Shown here: piece after piece, positions 55,601-64,000 of the stretch
How positions within the stretch are numbered: position 1 is the first letter of the stretch
How the letters are laid out: each line of letters opens with the position of its first letter
Source of the DNA: Scatophagus argus
Lineage: Eukaryota > Chordata > Actinopteri > Scatophagidae
Direction: 5' to 3'
DNA: 64,000 nt
NCBI RefSeq assembly: GCF_020382885.2
Contig: NC_058502.1
Coordinates: forward strand, 12,985,950 to 13,049,949
Position numbers and translations under genes: made by a program
The notes under the pieces: generated by a model
Database searches by the model: none
The model's input: only the letters and a program-made list of their open reading frames with translations
What the model was told of the DNA's origin: nothing

Positions 55601-58600
55601 GGGATTGAAAAAACAGCAACAATAAATCTTTAGCAGTGCAGCTCCCCCTTTGTGTTCTCTCTCTTTGTGTTGTCTTGCGTATGGTCAAAACCCTTAGCAT
55701 ATGACCAAATCAAAGAAAGCCGAGAGGACAGTCCGAGCACTGGTAAAAACTACATGCTGGACTTGTGAGTGAAAGTGTAATAACAAGACAGATGGTGCAG
55801 GAGGACTTGCTGTGGGTGTACGTGTCTGCAGACAGCTGAGACAATTTTCAAAATAACATTAGCTGCTTGAATTGTTCTCCATTTCAGCCAGCTGGCACGG
55901 GTCCCCTGTGGTCCCACTGATTACAAAGTGGGATGACAAGACAGAGGTGATGAAACCTAGAGAGGATGCATTAGTTCACTGTCCCTCAAAATAACATAGA
56001 ATTCAAAATGTTCAGATGAACTTCAGAGAGATGAGAGCAAAGTTCTGGATTAAGCTGTAGGACTCCCAGGCTTCCAATCAGGTCTGCTGTGAGTCTTTGT
56101 GGTACCCACTGAGCAAAAACTGCTGGATTGCCTCCTTTTTGTTAGGGATTATCCCATCAATTGAAAGTACTATCCGTTTCCTTTCCTTTCCTCCATGGGA
56201 GCCAGTACATTTCATCTCATTTATCTTTGTTTTATTATTTTATCCATTTATAGCTTGTCTTCTGAATAACATAAGGAAATACTGTCAAAAGGATGGGCAC
56301 TGAATTAAAAGATTGTATATCTAACTGATGAAACAATTAGGATGTGGGGTTGTGACTCATGCTTTTTTATGTATCTATGAGAAAGAATCAGGCATGTTTC
56401 CCCAGTTCACATGACACTTGGACTGATTCACATGTCCCCACATATCTTGTTTGCGTCTCTAGCCCTCTAGATCGAACTGGGAGGCTAAAGAGCGAAGGGT
56501 GATAAAAATGAGAGAAAAGAAGGCAAGAGGAGAGAGAAGATACACCTCTGAGAGTCTGGGCTTTCTAAGGAAAAGGCAGAACAAAAGTCAGGAAATATGA
56601 ACATTAAAAAAAGTCTCTGATGGCCTTCATGCACTCTCTGCAAAGCAATCTTGTCCCACAGTATAGAAGGTTTTCACTCTCCCAGGAGAGCTGGCTTTAT
56701 ATTCATAACATATGGCTTTAAGAATGATTGATGCAACAATGTTCAATCAGTTCAGGTTGATGTATATAGCAGGGATTTCCTGTTAATCCTACATTCATAA
56801 AAAGAAGATTTACATTTACAATTCAGAGTATGTTTTGTGCCTTTTAATGATAACTTGGTTTTTCTAGCCGAAAGAGAAGAAATCACTAGAAATCACTTCT
56901 CTCTCAGCTTTGGTCAGTCAGTGCATTCAGCAGTTTTACCCATTTTCCATGCTTGAATTAAATTTTGGATAAACAACACTGAAAAACATCTGGATTCCAT
57001 ATTATGTAGAATGTGAATGCAGTAACCATGTATGAATAATTAGAATCACCACCTTCTCTCCTGGTTTTCCAGGCAGTCCTGGTAATCCAGGCATACCCCT
57101 CTCACCCTGAAAGAACAGACTTGTATTACAAAATAGTTTTTAGAGTTCACAAATGAGTGCTGCAGCATGATGAATAATTGACCTTCCTACCGAAACACCA
57201 GGCCTCCCTTGCTCGCCTTTGTACCCATCTTGCCCACGCGGCCCCTGACAAAAGTAACAAAGGAAACCAGCTTTAAATTTTCTATTCTTGATGTGGAATT
57301 CACAGGACCGGTAAATTAGGTGAAACTGTCTTTACCTCTATTCCTGGTGAACCTGGCAGCCCTGGACTTCCTCTAATTCCAGGGATACCCTTAAGATAAA
57401 AAAGGCGAGAGACACACATTTGGACAAACCCTTGAATCGACTGTGTGCAGTAACCATGTATGAGTTTTTGACCACACTGTGTACAACATGTGGTTTGCTT
57501 TTGGATGCTTCTCATCACTCCAAATCACTGGTGGTATAATTAAAGATGTTTGTTATTCAACCATAGGAAAAATAAGTAAATAAGTACATTTACCACTGTG
57601 CGCTATCATTCTGGAGCAGTCTCGACCACAGAGAATTAACTTAACATTAACTCAGTTATTTTTTGGCATTTTCTCAGATGCTAATTGTGGATGATGCTGT
57701 CACAATGTTGTTGGCGGTTATGTTCTGTATGTTTGTATATTGAACTATGTAGTACTCACAGGCTTACCATCAGCACCAGCAGGTCCAGGCTGACCAGGTT
57801 TGCCAGCATTTCCTTGTTCTCCCTAAAGAAAATGGAATGGGGCCATTTAATCGCATGAAACTGAAGCAAGTTGTTAATACGCCTTTGTCAATCCTGCCAC
57901 CCAGCAATGTGTTCTAACAGTGTGCTTTCTCAGGCATGGAGTGTTGATTTAATTTAACTATAAACCATGCTGAGGAAGTTGATTTATCTCATGTAAGACG
58001 CTCTTGAACACTATGTGGGGTTATAAGTAACATCTGTGAGCCAGCAGTGGTCCCAGCATTTTGGATCTATTAGTAAACGTAGTAAAAGCATAGTGGTGAT
58101 CTTATAAACACAAACATGCCTGAACCCATGCAGATTTTATTAACAATAAGTTTTGTTGCTAAGGTAATATCTCTCTAAAGTCCTTGTGTAAAGGCTTTTA
58201 TGACCGGAGCTGCTATTATTTGGTTGATACCCTGTGATCAATAAAGACAGAGACGTAAGTTTAATTCCCTAGTTTGGTCATTTTCCATTCAAACCAGTGT
58301 TTATCTTAGACAGAGGTCTGGTTTGCCTTAAGCAAACAGCACAGTACAACAGGATCTTACAGGACCATCCATAACTTAGTCACAATGGCAATTTGCCTAA
58401 GTGGAGTAACGAGAACATCATTTGTTCTGAGCAGGTAACCGTATTATAAAAATGCTGAAAGCATCCGCACTAAACTTTTGTGGCACAGAGGAAATCTGTC
58501 CATAAAGGCTGTAATTACTGTAGCTGTATTGGACCTGTTGGTAAAGGGCAAACTCATATGTTCATCATACACTTTTTCAACACAAAGACACAGCTATTAG

Positions 58601-59550
58601 ACATTGCCTGGGAATGCAGCACACATCCTCTCAAGGCTAAGCTGCAAGAAAGAGAAAGTCTGAGCTCTGTTTCCCTACAGAAGCTGTTTAGAATCTGTCA
58701 TTCCTGAGTTCACACAGAAACCATAATTGTTAAAAAATTAGGTTATTTTTCTCTCTCAACAGAGTAGCACTGTCTAAAGTAAATATCAAACTGTCAAAAC
58801 ACTGAGGAACTGGATGAGGTTAAGCCATTCTCTCATGAACTCACAGATTGGTGTGTAGGCTGCAGGCTGCTTTTCAGTGTGGCAGTGTGTGCGATATACC
58901 AACATTAAGACACAAGACCAAAAAAACTAAAGGAAAAAGATGTATAAACATTTTTTTAAAATAACCAACCTTTATTCCTGGAGTTCCAGGAGGTCCGGGA
59001 GGACAACTACAAGGCTCTTGGGTTGGTTCGGTGTAATCAGGACTGTTAGAGCACTGTAATGTAAAAAAACAAGCTCTAATAGACACTGAGCACACATACA
59101 AGATTACACATACGTATTAGAGCAGCAATGAGCACTCAGATGGCAGACAGGGGGTCAGGGGTGTGTGTGTGTGTGTGTGTGTGTATGGGTATGGGGGGTG
59201 GGGGGGGCTACAGGGCATGGTTAGAGTGCGTGAGTGCAATCTATTAATTCATTTTGAGACATTTGACGACATTCAAAGAAATGTTCTTTATTTCTTTGCT
59301 GATTGCAAACTATCTTTGGAGTTTTTTCACTGCTAGTTGGACAAAACAAGTTGGACATTTACTTTATACCTGCTGTTTAAAATGAATCTGTATGGAGGTG
59401 ATGAAACATGGACTGCAAGTTGGATATCTTTCTGTTTTTAAATCAAATGCTGCGAAACGTTGCCAGAAAGGTGTCTGATTCTACATTCAAACATTCAAGG
59501 GGAGATTTATAACTGAACTTTGAGATTCCATTGCAAATAAACCATTGAAA

Positions 59551-59594
<44 letters not shown>

Positions 59595-62500
59595 GAGGAG
59601 TGAAGCAGAGGTACTTGGCAAGCATGTGTAATTTTAGGCTCCTCATCTTGTATCTCTTGATATTTTTATCGAACAGCCTCATTTCAAAAATATTAATTTG
59701 GCACTGGCTTTGTGGTCATAGCAATTTCTAAGCCAGTATATAACAATGGGCCTCTGCTTCACAAACACAGAAAGAGCCAGCAGGCAATAAAAAAATACAG
59801 TGAGTGCAAAACGTTTGAGCCAAAGCCATCGGTCCTCCCCCAACAGATTATTTTATGCATTAACAGATGTGACTTCAACTGAATATGCTGAGTTTACACT
59901 TTCACCACACAATACTACAACAGATTGTACTGTGGAAATACAAAGTAAGAATCCTTTAATGCTATGCAGTACATAGCATGTGGCTTTGAGTGATGATGAA
60001 CTTGGTGAGAAGATACACATTGAGAAGAAGTTATCTTTGTTGCGTTTGGACTCAGAAACAAGCACACAGCCAAGCAGACTGTCATACTTACAACTCCAGG
60101 AATCTCACATGCAGTCTCACGGTTATTCTGCTCAGGGTCACAGTAGATGCGAAGTTTCTGTATCTCAAACTAAATAAAATGTAAAAAAAAAAAAAAAAGA
60201 AAAAAAAGAAGTTCTTTAAAAAAAACAACATCAACAAGTCCAAACAGGCTAACAAAACAAACAAATTGTACAAATTGCGGGACAATTTTGCAACATTTAG
60301 TTCAGTTTTATCAGTGCTTTGCCACTAATGAATTGAAATTGTATAACTGTTAAAAGAAAAGATAAGTACTCTCACTGAGCATTGAGTGTCTATGTGTTGC
60401 CAGACCCCCCTCAGTGTTTGGAAGTGTTCTGCAGCGACGTTACACTATTGTTCCATTATTTGGTATTTTGTCGATGTTGGTGGTAAAATGGCTCCAGAAT
60501 GTCCCATAGCAGCTTCACTTCACTTCATAGCAGTGAGCAGAAAGATGATCTACACATATGATTTATATTATTTCCTGCCTCACGAAAACATTTGTACAAC
60601 TGCATGATTGGGCGCATTAATCAATCTAAAACAATATGGTTCACATTTTGCTAATGATAACGGTAGCTTTAAACATGCTAAGAATGTCTGGTGTGGTCTG
60701 AAAGCTCGTGATAATGTAGTGTTATTTAAAATTGGTCCATTCTAGTGTACTTTTAGGGCCCCAATTACAGAAATCTGTTTCCAATTACAAATCCGTTTAT
60801 CCAGAAATGACCTTCATGGGTACATTCACTTTGTTAAACAGCTTCAGACTACATGATCCTTATAGCAGAAGTATCATATCAGTACTCACAATAACATTCA
60901 CTACCAAGCTGTGGTTCATGTTAATATCCGCAGCTATAACGACTTGTCAACATAGAGGCTGGCATAGGAGATGTAAAAGTCATGGGTGAAGTGTCTACCT
61001 TCTTTCTTACTTTTCAAACAAAGGATTTCCTGGACAGACCCTTTCCCAATATTTCTAACGGCAAATAATACTGATAGTAATTAAATAATATATTATAACT
61101 ATTTTAAATAAATCTTGTTTATTTTACATTTTGTCATTGAATGTCATTATGACAACAAATGTGACAGTGCCAAGCACGTTTAACTGCTTCCATGTGTCTG
61201 AGGTTTTTTGGCTGCTCAATTTATGCTATTGTTTCATAATAAAAAAGATGTTACATCATATTGACAATTAAAATAAAAAGACTTAAATATTCTTCTCCCT
61301 GTCATTATCATTACAGTCCCTGTCATTATCAAATGTATTTGCATCAATGTCCAAGAAACTGCACTCTATACTGTACAACCTACAAGAAATCAAATTACAA
61401 CACAGCACAATTATGATTTATTGCAAAACAGCATTTTTGCTGCAAAATGTGCCAACTGAGGCAAATAAAACAAAGATTAATGAGATGTTGTGGACAAAAA
61501 GACTCATTTTTGCCAAGGATTTAATATCCAAGGAGTTAAGTACATCTCTCAGGAGGCAGCAATAAACTGTGTAGTCATGTGTGATGCTGTTTAAAATGTA
61601 TGTATATCAGTACTGAGTTTGCTCAACTACTCAATAAACACACGTTTTGTATTACTTCTCTGAGAAGAAAACAACATGCATTTTATTAACATTGGGTTGT
61701 TGATGTTTATAAACTTACTGGCACTGTCGTTTCTTTTCTGACATATTTTCCAACTTGAGTTTTTCCATTGATGAAAATGCCAACAGGGGGCTCCAAGGCC
61801 AGGGTTTCAATGACCAGATCATCCACATAAAGAGTGACATCCTCCTCAGTGACCAGCAGCCGTAGCTGGTGCCATTTCTCATCAAACAGCTTATTTTGTC
61901 AGAGACAAAGAAGAGGAAATAGTCATTAATACAAGGGCACATGCTGGCAGTGTACTGATAAAGACATTTATAAAACAAGCTATAAAAATCTGTCCCCCGG
62001 AGAGAGTGTGTACAGTGCTGTAACTGTTGTCCAGAGCAGGAAACAGGAGGAACTCAGTAACTGATTTTTTTAAAACTGAAACATTTAGAAAGGAAAACCT
62101 TCCTCAGGCTCAGACAAAGTAAGATTGACATCACAATTATAATCTTATTACATGACTAATGCATAGGAGACACTCACTGTTAGGAAATAGCAATAGAAAT
62201 AACTACCACACAATTTAGGACATATGTCAGTACGCCCACTTTGATTCTGAAGACTGGTGCTTTATCATATAAAAGTATCTGTTATACAGCAACCAGTTTC
62301 CAAATTGCTTAATGATGAGAGTTAAGATCAAAACAACCCTAAAGATATTACTCAGACAGATGGTTCTTTGTTTTTTTTTTTTGGTTTTTTTTTTTGAGAA
62401 AGAACCCTTTATAGAAACATGCTTCCACTTATAAATGAACTGCAGTGGAGATTGAGTCTGTCTAAAAGAGTTCAAGCATATGATAGAGTTACCTCTTCAA

Positions 62501-64000
62501 GGACAAGAACATGCATATCATAAAGATGCACAGTGGCTTCTGCTTTTGTAAAGGGTAAATAGATCTCTGAAGCCCTGCGGGCTTATATGAACCGTAGTGA
62601 TGTGAGAATAGGAGGAGTGGGCTTGACTGGTTACATTAACAAACATTATGCGATTGAACAAAAGTGTTTAAACTTTTGAGGTGTATTGATTTTAACTGTT
62701 TTTGTCAGACCTGTATTATATGAAATAATGAACACAGCGCAATGGAAACAGACAGCTGTTTCACTGCAGTGTGAGCAGCTGCTCTGCCAAAATGTACTTT
62801 ACATAAATCACCTGCATCATACGGTATCAGTGTGCGTTCTCTCAGACAAGTTACAAGGATTTCTGAGAATTTATGGCATAAATGCATCTATCAACTTAAA
62901 CACTTAAAGGTGTACTCACAAGTACTCATGAGAGACAGATTTAAAAAGGAGAGGTCAGAGTCAAAGCAGCTAATGCTCAGATATCCTAACTTTTAATCTC
63001 CGGTATGGACCAAGCTCCAAAAATAACATTCATACATTTCCCATAATGTAATGCAATAGTATCTCTTCATTTGACCCTGTGCCCCACATCTTTTAAACTA
63101 TCAATTTATAACAGAGGCTTTCTGTTGAAAATTTGATGACATCATCAGGGTTATTTTCTCAGATTTTATCCATGGAGAGCATTTGACAGATCTGAATGTG
63201 TAAAATCAGTGCTGAGTCCTTAAAAGACTCTGAAATGAATATTTCACAGTGTTACTTTACCCTTGCTGTCTGTTGTGAAAATGTAACCGTCTGAGTTCCA
63301 CTTGATGCTTCACTGGTTGTGGTGAACATGATGGTGCGATCCAGTCCATTTAGAGTCACTGCCATCTGTGGTTTCCCATCACGTGTCTGTATTCTCCACA
63401 AGTCCCACTCCTCTATTGCCACTGATCCTTTATACCTCAGTGTGGCCACAAAAACATATGACGGAGGCAGCCCATCAGGGAAAAGTGTCCTGGGTGACCA
63501 AAAAAAAAGTTAGTTAACTTGCAAATACACATGTGATGATGAAGAAAGAATACAAGCAAGATGATTACCGTGTAGCTTCACTCAAGTCAAGTCGAGATGT
63601 CACCTCATAGGCCCTAGTGCCATAATATGTCCCTTGTGTCTTCTTTGCCTTTTTGGCCAAATTTAGATGTAAGAGAATATCGAAACCCTTCTCATCACGA
63701 GAATCTATAGGGATTCTTGCTGGACACACAGTCTCTGCAACAGACAGAGAAATTGAAAATATAGGGATAAATAAGGGACAAATAGAAAAACAGGAGATCA
63801 ATGAAAGCGTTTGAGGTGAAGATATACCAGTGATCCTGACATAAAAGCAATATTTTACCTCATTTGAGCAGAAGGGCACTTTAAGCTCCAGACGCTGAGC
63901 TCGGCTTACCTTCACACAGTTTCTGTCGTATGACCTGTATGATCCTGGATATGGCTTTGTAGTCCTCGACAGAGAAGACATAAGTTGAAAATGGCTTGTT
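46456..64000 (-). CDS. col21a1: collagen type XXI alpha 1 chain, partial (5' end outside)
   Basis: A FACIT-like extracellular-matrix collagen. Twenty-seven exons are visible, adding 767 codons plus stop (human 957), so about 190 N-terminal residues (signal peptide, most of the vWA domain) lie beyond 64000. Domain order: end of vWA ([18 protein letters not shown]), TSPN/laminin-G-like domain (exons 63734-63569, 63489-63261, 61889-61719, 60169-60092), a cysteine-bearing linker, then Gly-X-Y repeats. These are broken by a noncollagenous segment with two cysteines ([17 protein letters not shown]), followed by a second helix and the end [22 protein letters not shown]. Most helix exons are 54 bp or other multiples of 9, as in fibrillar-collagen ancestry. 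The tail matches human ICDPSLC...RRDPF closely. COL22A1 and other FACITs lack this C-terminus. Confidence 0.95.
46759..46836 (-). CDS. col21a1: col21a1 triple-helix exon with imperfection
   Basis: Encodes [20 protein letters not shown] and PPGLP, phase 1 on both sides. RTTV is a four-residue interruption of the Gly-X-Y pattern. Confidence 0.92.
46909..47100 (-). CDS. col21a1: col21a1 exon: noncollagenous segment and second helix start
   Basis: Encodes [20 protein letters not shown] and then [20 protein letters not shown] and further repeats, ending in phase 1. The CxxC pair corresponds to NCDHC in human COL21A1. Confidence 0.94.
47187..47241 (-). CDS. col21a1: col21a1 exon: noncollagenous segment start
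   Basis: A 55-bp exon encoding [18 protein letters not shown], matching EQFIRQVCTDVI of human. It enters in phase 0 and leaves in phase 1. Confidence 0.92.
47377..47646 (-). CDS. col21a1: col21a1 triple-helix exons (two)
   Basis: Exon 47646-47614 encodes [11 protein letters not shown]. Exon 47523-47377 encodes 49 residues from [20 protein letters not shown] to GPPGPEGRP. The Gly-X-Y register runs across the junction, all in phase 0. Confidence 0.93.
48395..49955 (-). CDS. col21a1: col21a1 triple-helix exons (four)
   Basis: Exons 49955-49902 ([18 protein letters not shown]), 49714-49643 ([19 protein letters not shown] and five more), 49147-49112 ([12 protein letters not shown]) and 48439-48395 ([15 protein letters not shown]). 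All are multiples of 9 bp in phase 0. The GHH at the last end is also present in human. The acceptor of the 49714 exon (CATCAAAG) has a poor polypyrimidine tract. Confidence 0.92.
50872..52838 (-). CDS. col21a1: col21a1 triple-helix exons (four)
   Basis: Exons 52838-52785 ([18 protein letters not shown]), 51220-51176 ([15 protein letters not shown]), 51072-51019 ([18 protein letters not shown]) and 50925-50872 ([18 protein letters not shown]), all phase 0. Three are 54 bp and one is 45 bp. Confidence 0.93.
53198..53529 (-). CDS. col21a1: col21a1 triple-helix exons (three)
   Basis: Three 54-bp exons in phase 0: 53529-53476 ([18 protein letters not shown]), 53384-53331 ([18 protein letters not shown]) and 53251-53198 ([18 protein letters not shown]). 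The last uses an unusual donor context, AAG|GTCTGG. Confidence 0.93.
53530..57052 (-). other. col21a1: col21a1 intron (3.5 kb)
   Basis: The largest visible col21a1 intron. The helix register is intact across it, so no exon needs to be missing. I looked for Gly-X-Y stretches and found none convincing. No recognisable repeat. Confidence 0.6.
57053..57822 (-). CDS. col21a1: col21a1 triple-helix exons (four)
   Basis: Exons 57822-57760 (63 bp, [21 protein letters not shown]), 57389-57336 ([18 protein letters not shown]), 57244-57191 ([18 protein letters not shown]) and 57106-57053 ([18 protein letters not shown]), all phase 0. Confidence 0.93.
58970..59053 (-). CDS. col21a1: col21a1 exon: linker and start of triple helix
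   Basis: Encodes [20 protein letters not shown] and PPGTPGIK. The three cysteines before the first Gly-X-Y match the human CICPPGKPG start. Acceptor TTACAG, donor GTTGGT, phase 0. Confidence 0.9.
59161..59210. repeat. (GT)n microsatellite followed by G-rich tract
   Basis: Twelve GT units (59161-59184), then runs of three, six and seven G. Clustered G-runs could form a quadruplex on the plus strand, opposite to the col21a1 transcript. Intronic. Confidence 0.85.
59553..59594. repeat. (CA)n microsatellite
   Basis: Fourteen CA units, a TCG interruption, then several more CA units, in a col21a1 intron. Confidence 0.95.
60092..60169 (-). CDS. col21a1: col21a1 exon: end of TSPN domain
   Basis: Encodes [20 protein letters not shown] and [22 protein letters not shown] is identical to the recalled human segment. 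Phase 0, donor GTAAGT. Confidence 0.97.
61719..61889 (-). CDS. col21a1: col21a1 exon: TSPN domain, central strands
   Basis: Encodes [40 protein letters not shown] and [19 protein letters not shown]-x-(L/I)-R and YVDD are typical laminin-G-like strands. Phase 0. Confidence 0.96.
63261..63489 (-). CDS. col21a1: col21a1 exon: TSPN domain, N-terminal strands
   Basis: Encodes [39 protein letters not shown] and [19 protein letters not shown]. It enters in phase 2, completing Arg, and leaves in phase 0 at AGG|GTAAAG. Confidence 0.96.
63569..63734 (-). CDS. col21a1: col21a1 exon: vWA-TSPN junction
   Basis: Encodes [35 protein letters not shown] and [14 protein letters not shown]. It enters in phase 1 and leaves in phase 2. 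VCPARIP and YEVTS match human COL21A1. Confidence 0.94.
63910..64000 (-). CDS. col21a1: col21a1 exon: end of vWA domain (cut by window edge)
   Basis: Visible part encodes [20 protein letters not shown] and [10 protein letters not shown], the last strand and helix of the von Willebrand factor A domain. Donor G|GTAAGC in phase 1. The exon continues past 64000. Confidence 0.9.

Noticed and set aside
55880-55930. A missing collagen exon inside the 3.5-kb col21a1 intron
   Set aside because: The minus strand gives only two Gly-X-Y triplets, no proper splice sites, and the register across the intron is already complete.

Overview
The window is vertebrate nuclear DNA, almost certainly from a teleost fish. 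The genes are split by GT-AG introns, intergenic spacers are short, and the dispersed repeats (Tc1-like inverted-repeat elements, a gypsy-type solo LTR, a (ATGG)n-tailed LINE stub) are those common in fish. Its gene order, HCRTR2 - GFRAL - HMGCLL1 - BMP5 - COL21A1, is that of human chromosome 6p12.1, so this is an ancient conserved block. There is no prokaryotic content, CRISPR array, operon or phage.

Layout: (1) 434-2026 (+), last four coding exons of hcrtr2, the orexin receptor type 2, covering TM5 to the C-tail. (2) 6873-11122 (+), a complete nine-exon gfral of 395 codons, the GDF15 receptor of the GDNF-receptor-alpha family. (3) 26181 down to 15309 (-), a complete nine-exon hmgcll1 of 336 codons, the cytosolic HMG-CoA lyase-like enzyme, with an N-myristoylation start. 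(4) 44062 down to 34653 (-), a complete seven-exon bmp5 of 458 codons, with one GC-AG intron. (5) 64000 down to 46456 (-), 27 exons of col21a1 (767 codons and stop), from the end of the vWA domain through the TSPN/laminin-G-like domain and the interrupted triple helix to the C-terminus; the 5' end lies beyond the window.

All exon boundaries were set by hand from splice sites, reading-frame continuity and recalled family sequence. In every gene the phases join without a break. The five genes are not a pathway or operon; they share a neighbourhood because the block has been retained. bmp5 begins only 2.4 kb downstream of the col21a1 stop, and an 8.5-kb gene-free spacer separates bmp5 from hmgcll1. 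That spacer and the bmp5 introns are the likeliest places for cis-regulatory DNA.

Non-genic content: a Tc1-like remnant in an hcrtr2 intron, a solo LTR and a second LTR-like block in neighbouring gfral introns, a 244-bp MITE with about 70-bp inverted repeats beyond the 3' end of hmgcll1, a 49-bp retroelement stub with a 13-bp target duplication in bmp5 intron 1, several decayed dispersed repeats and several microsatellites. I found no credible undescribed system. The observations most worth checking are the GC-AG intron of bmp5, an isolated splice-flanked 100-bp block at 27745-27844, an RFX X-box upstream of hmgcll1, and the nested LTR and MITE insertions.
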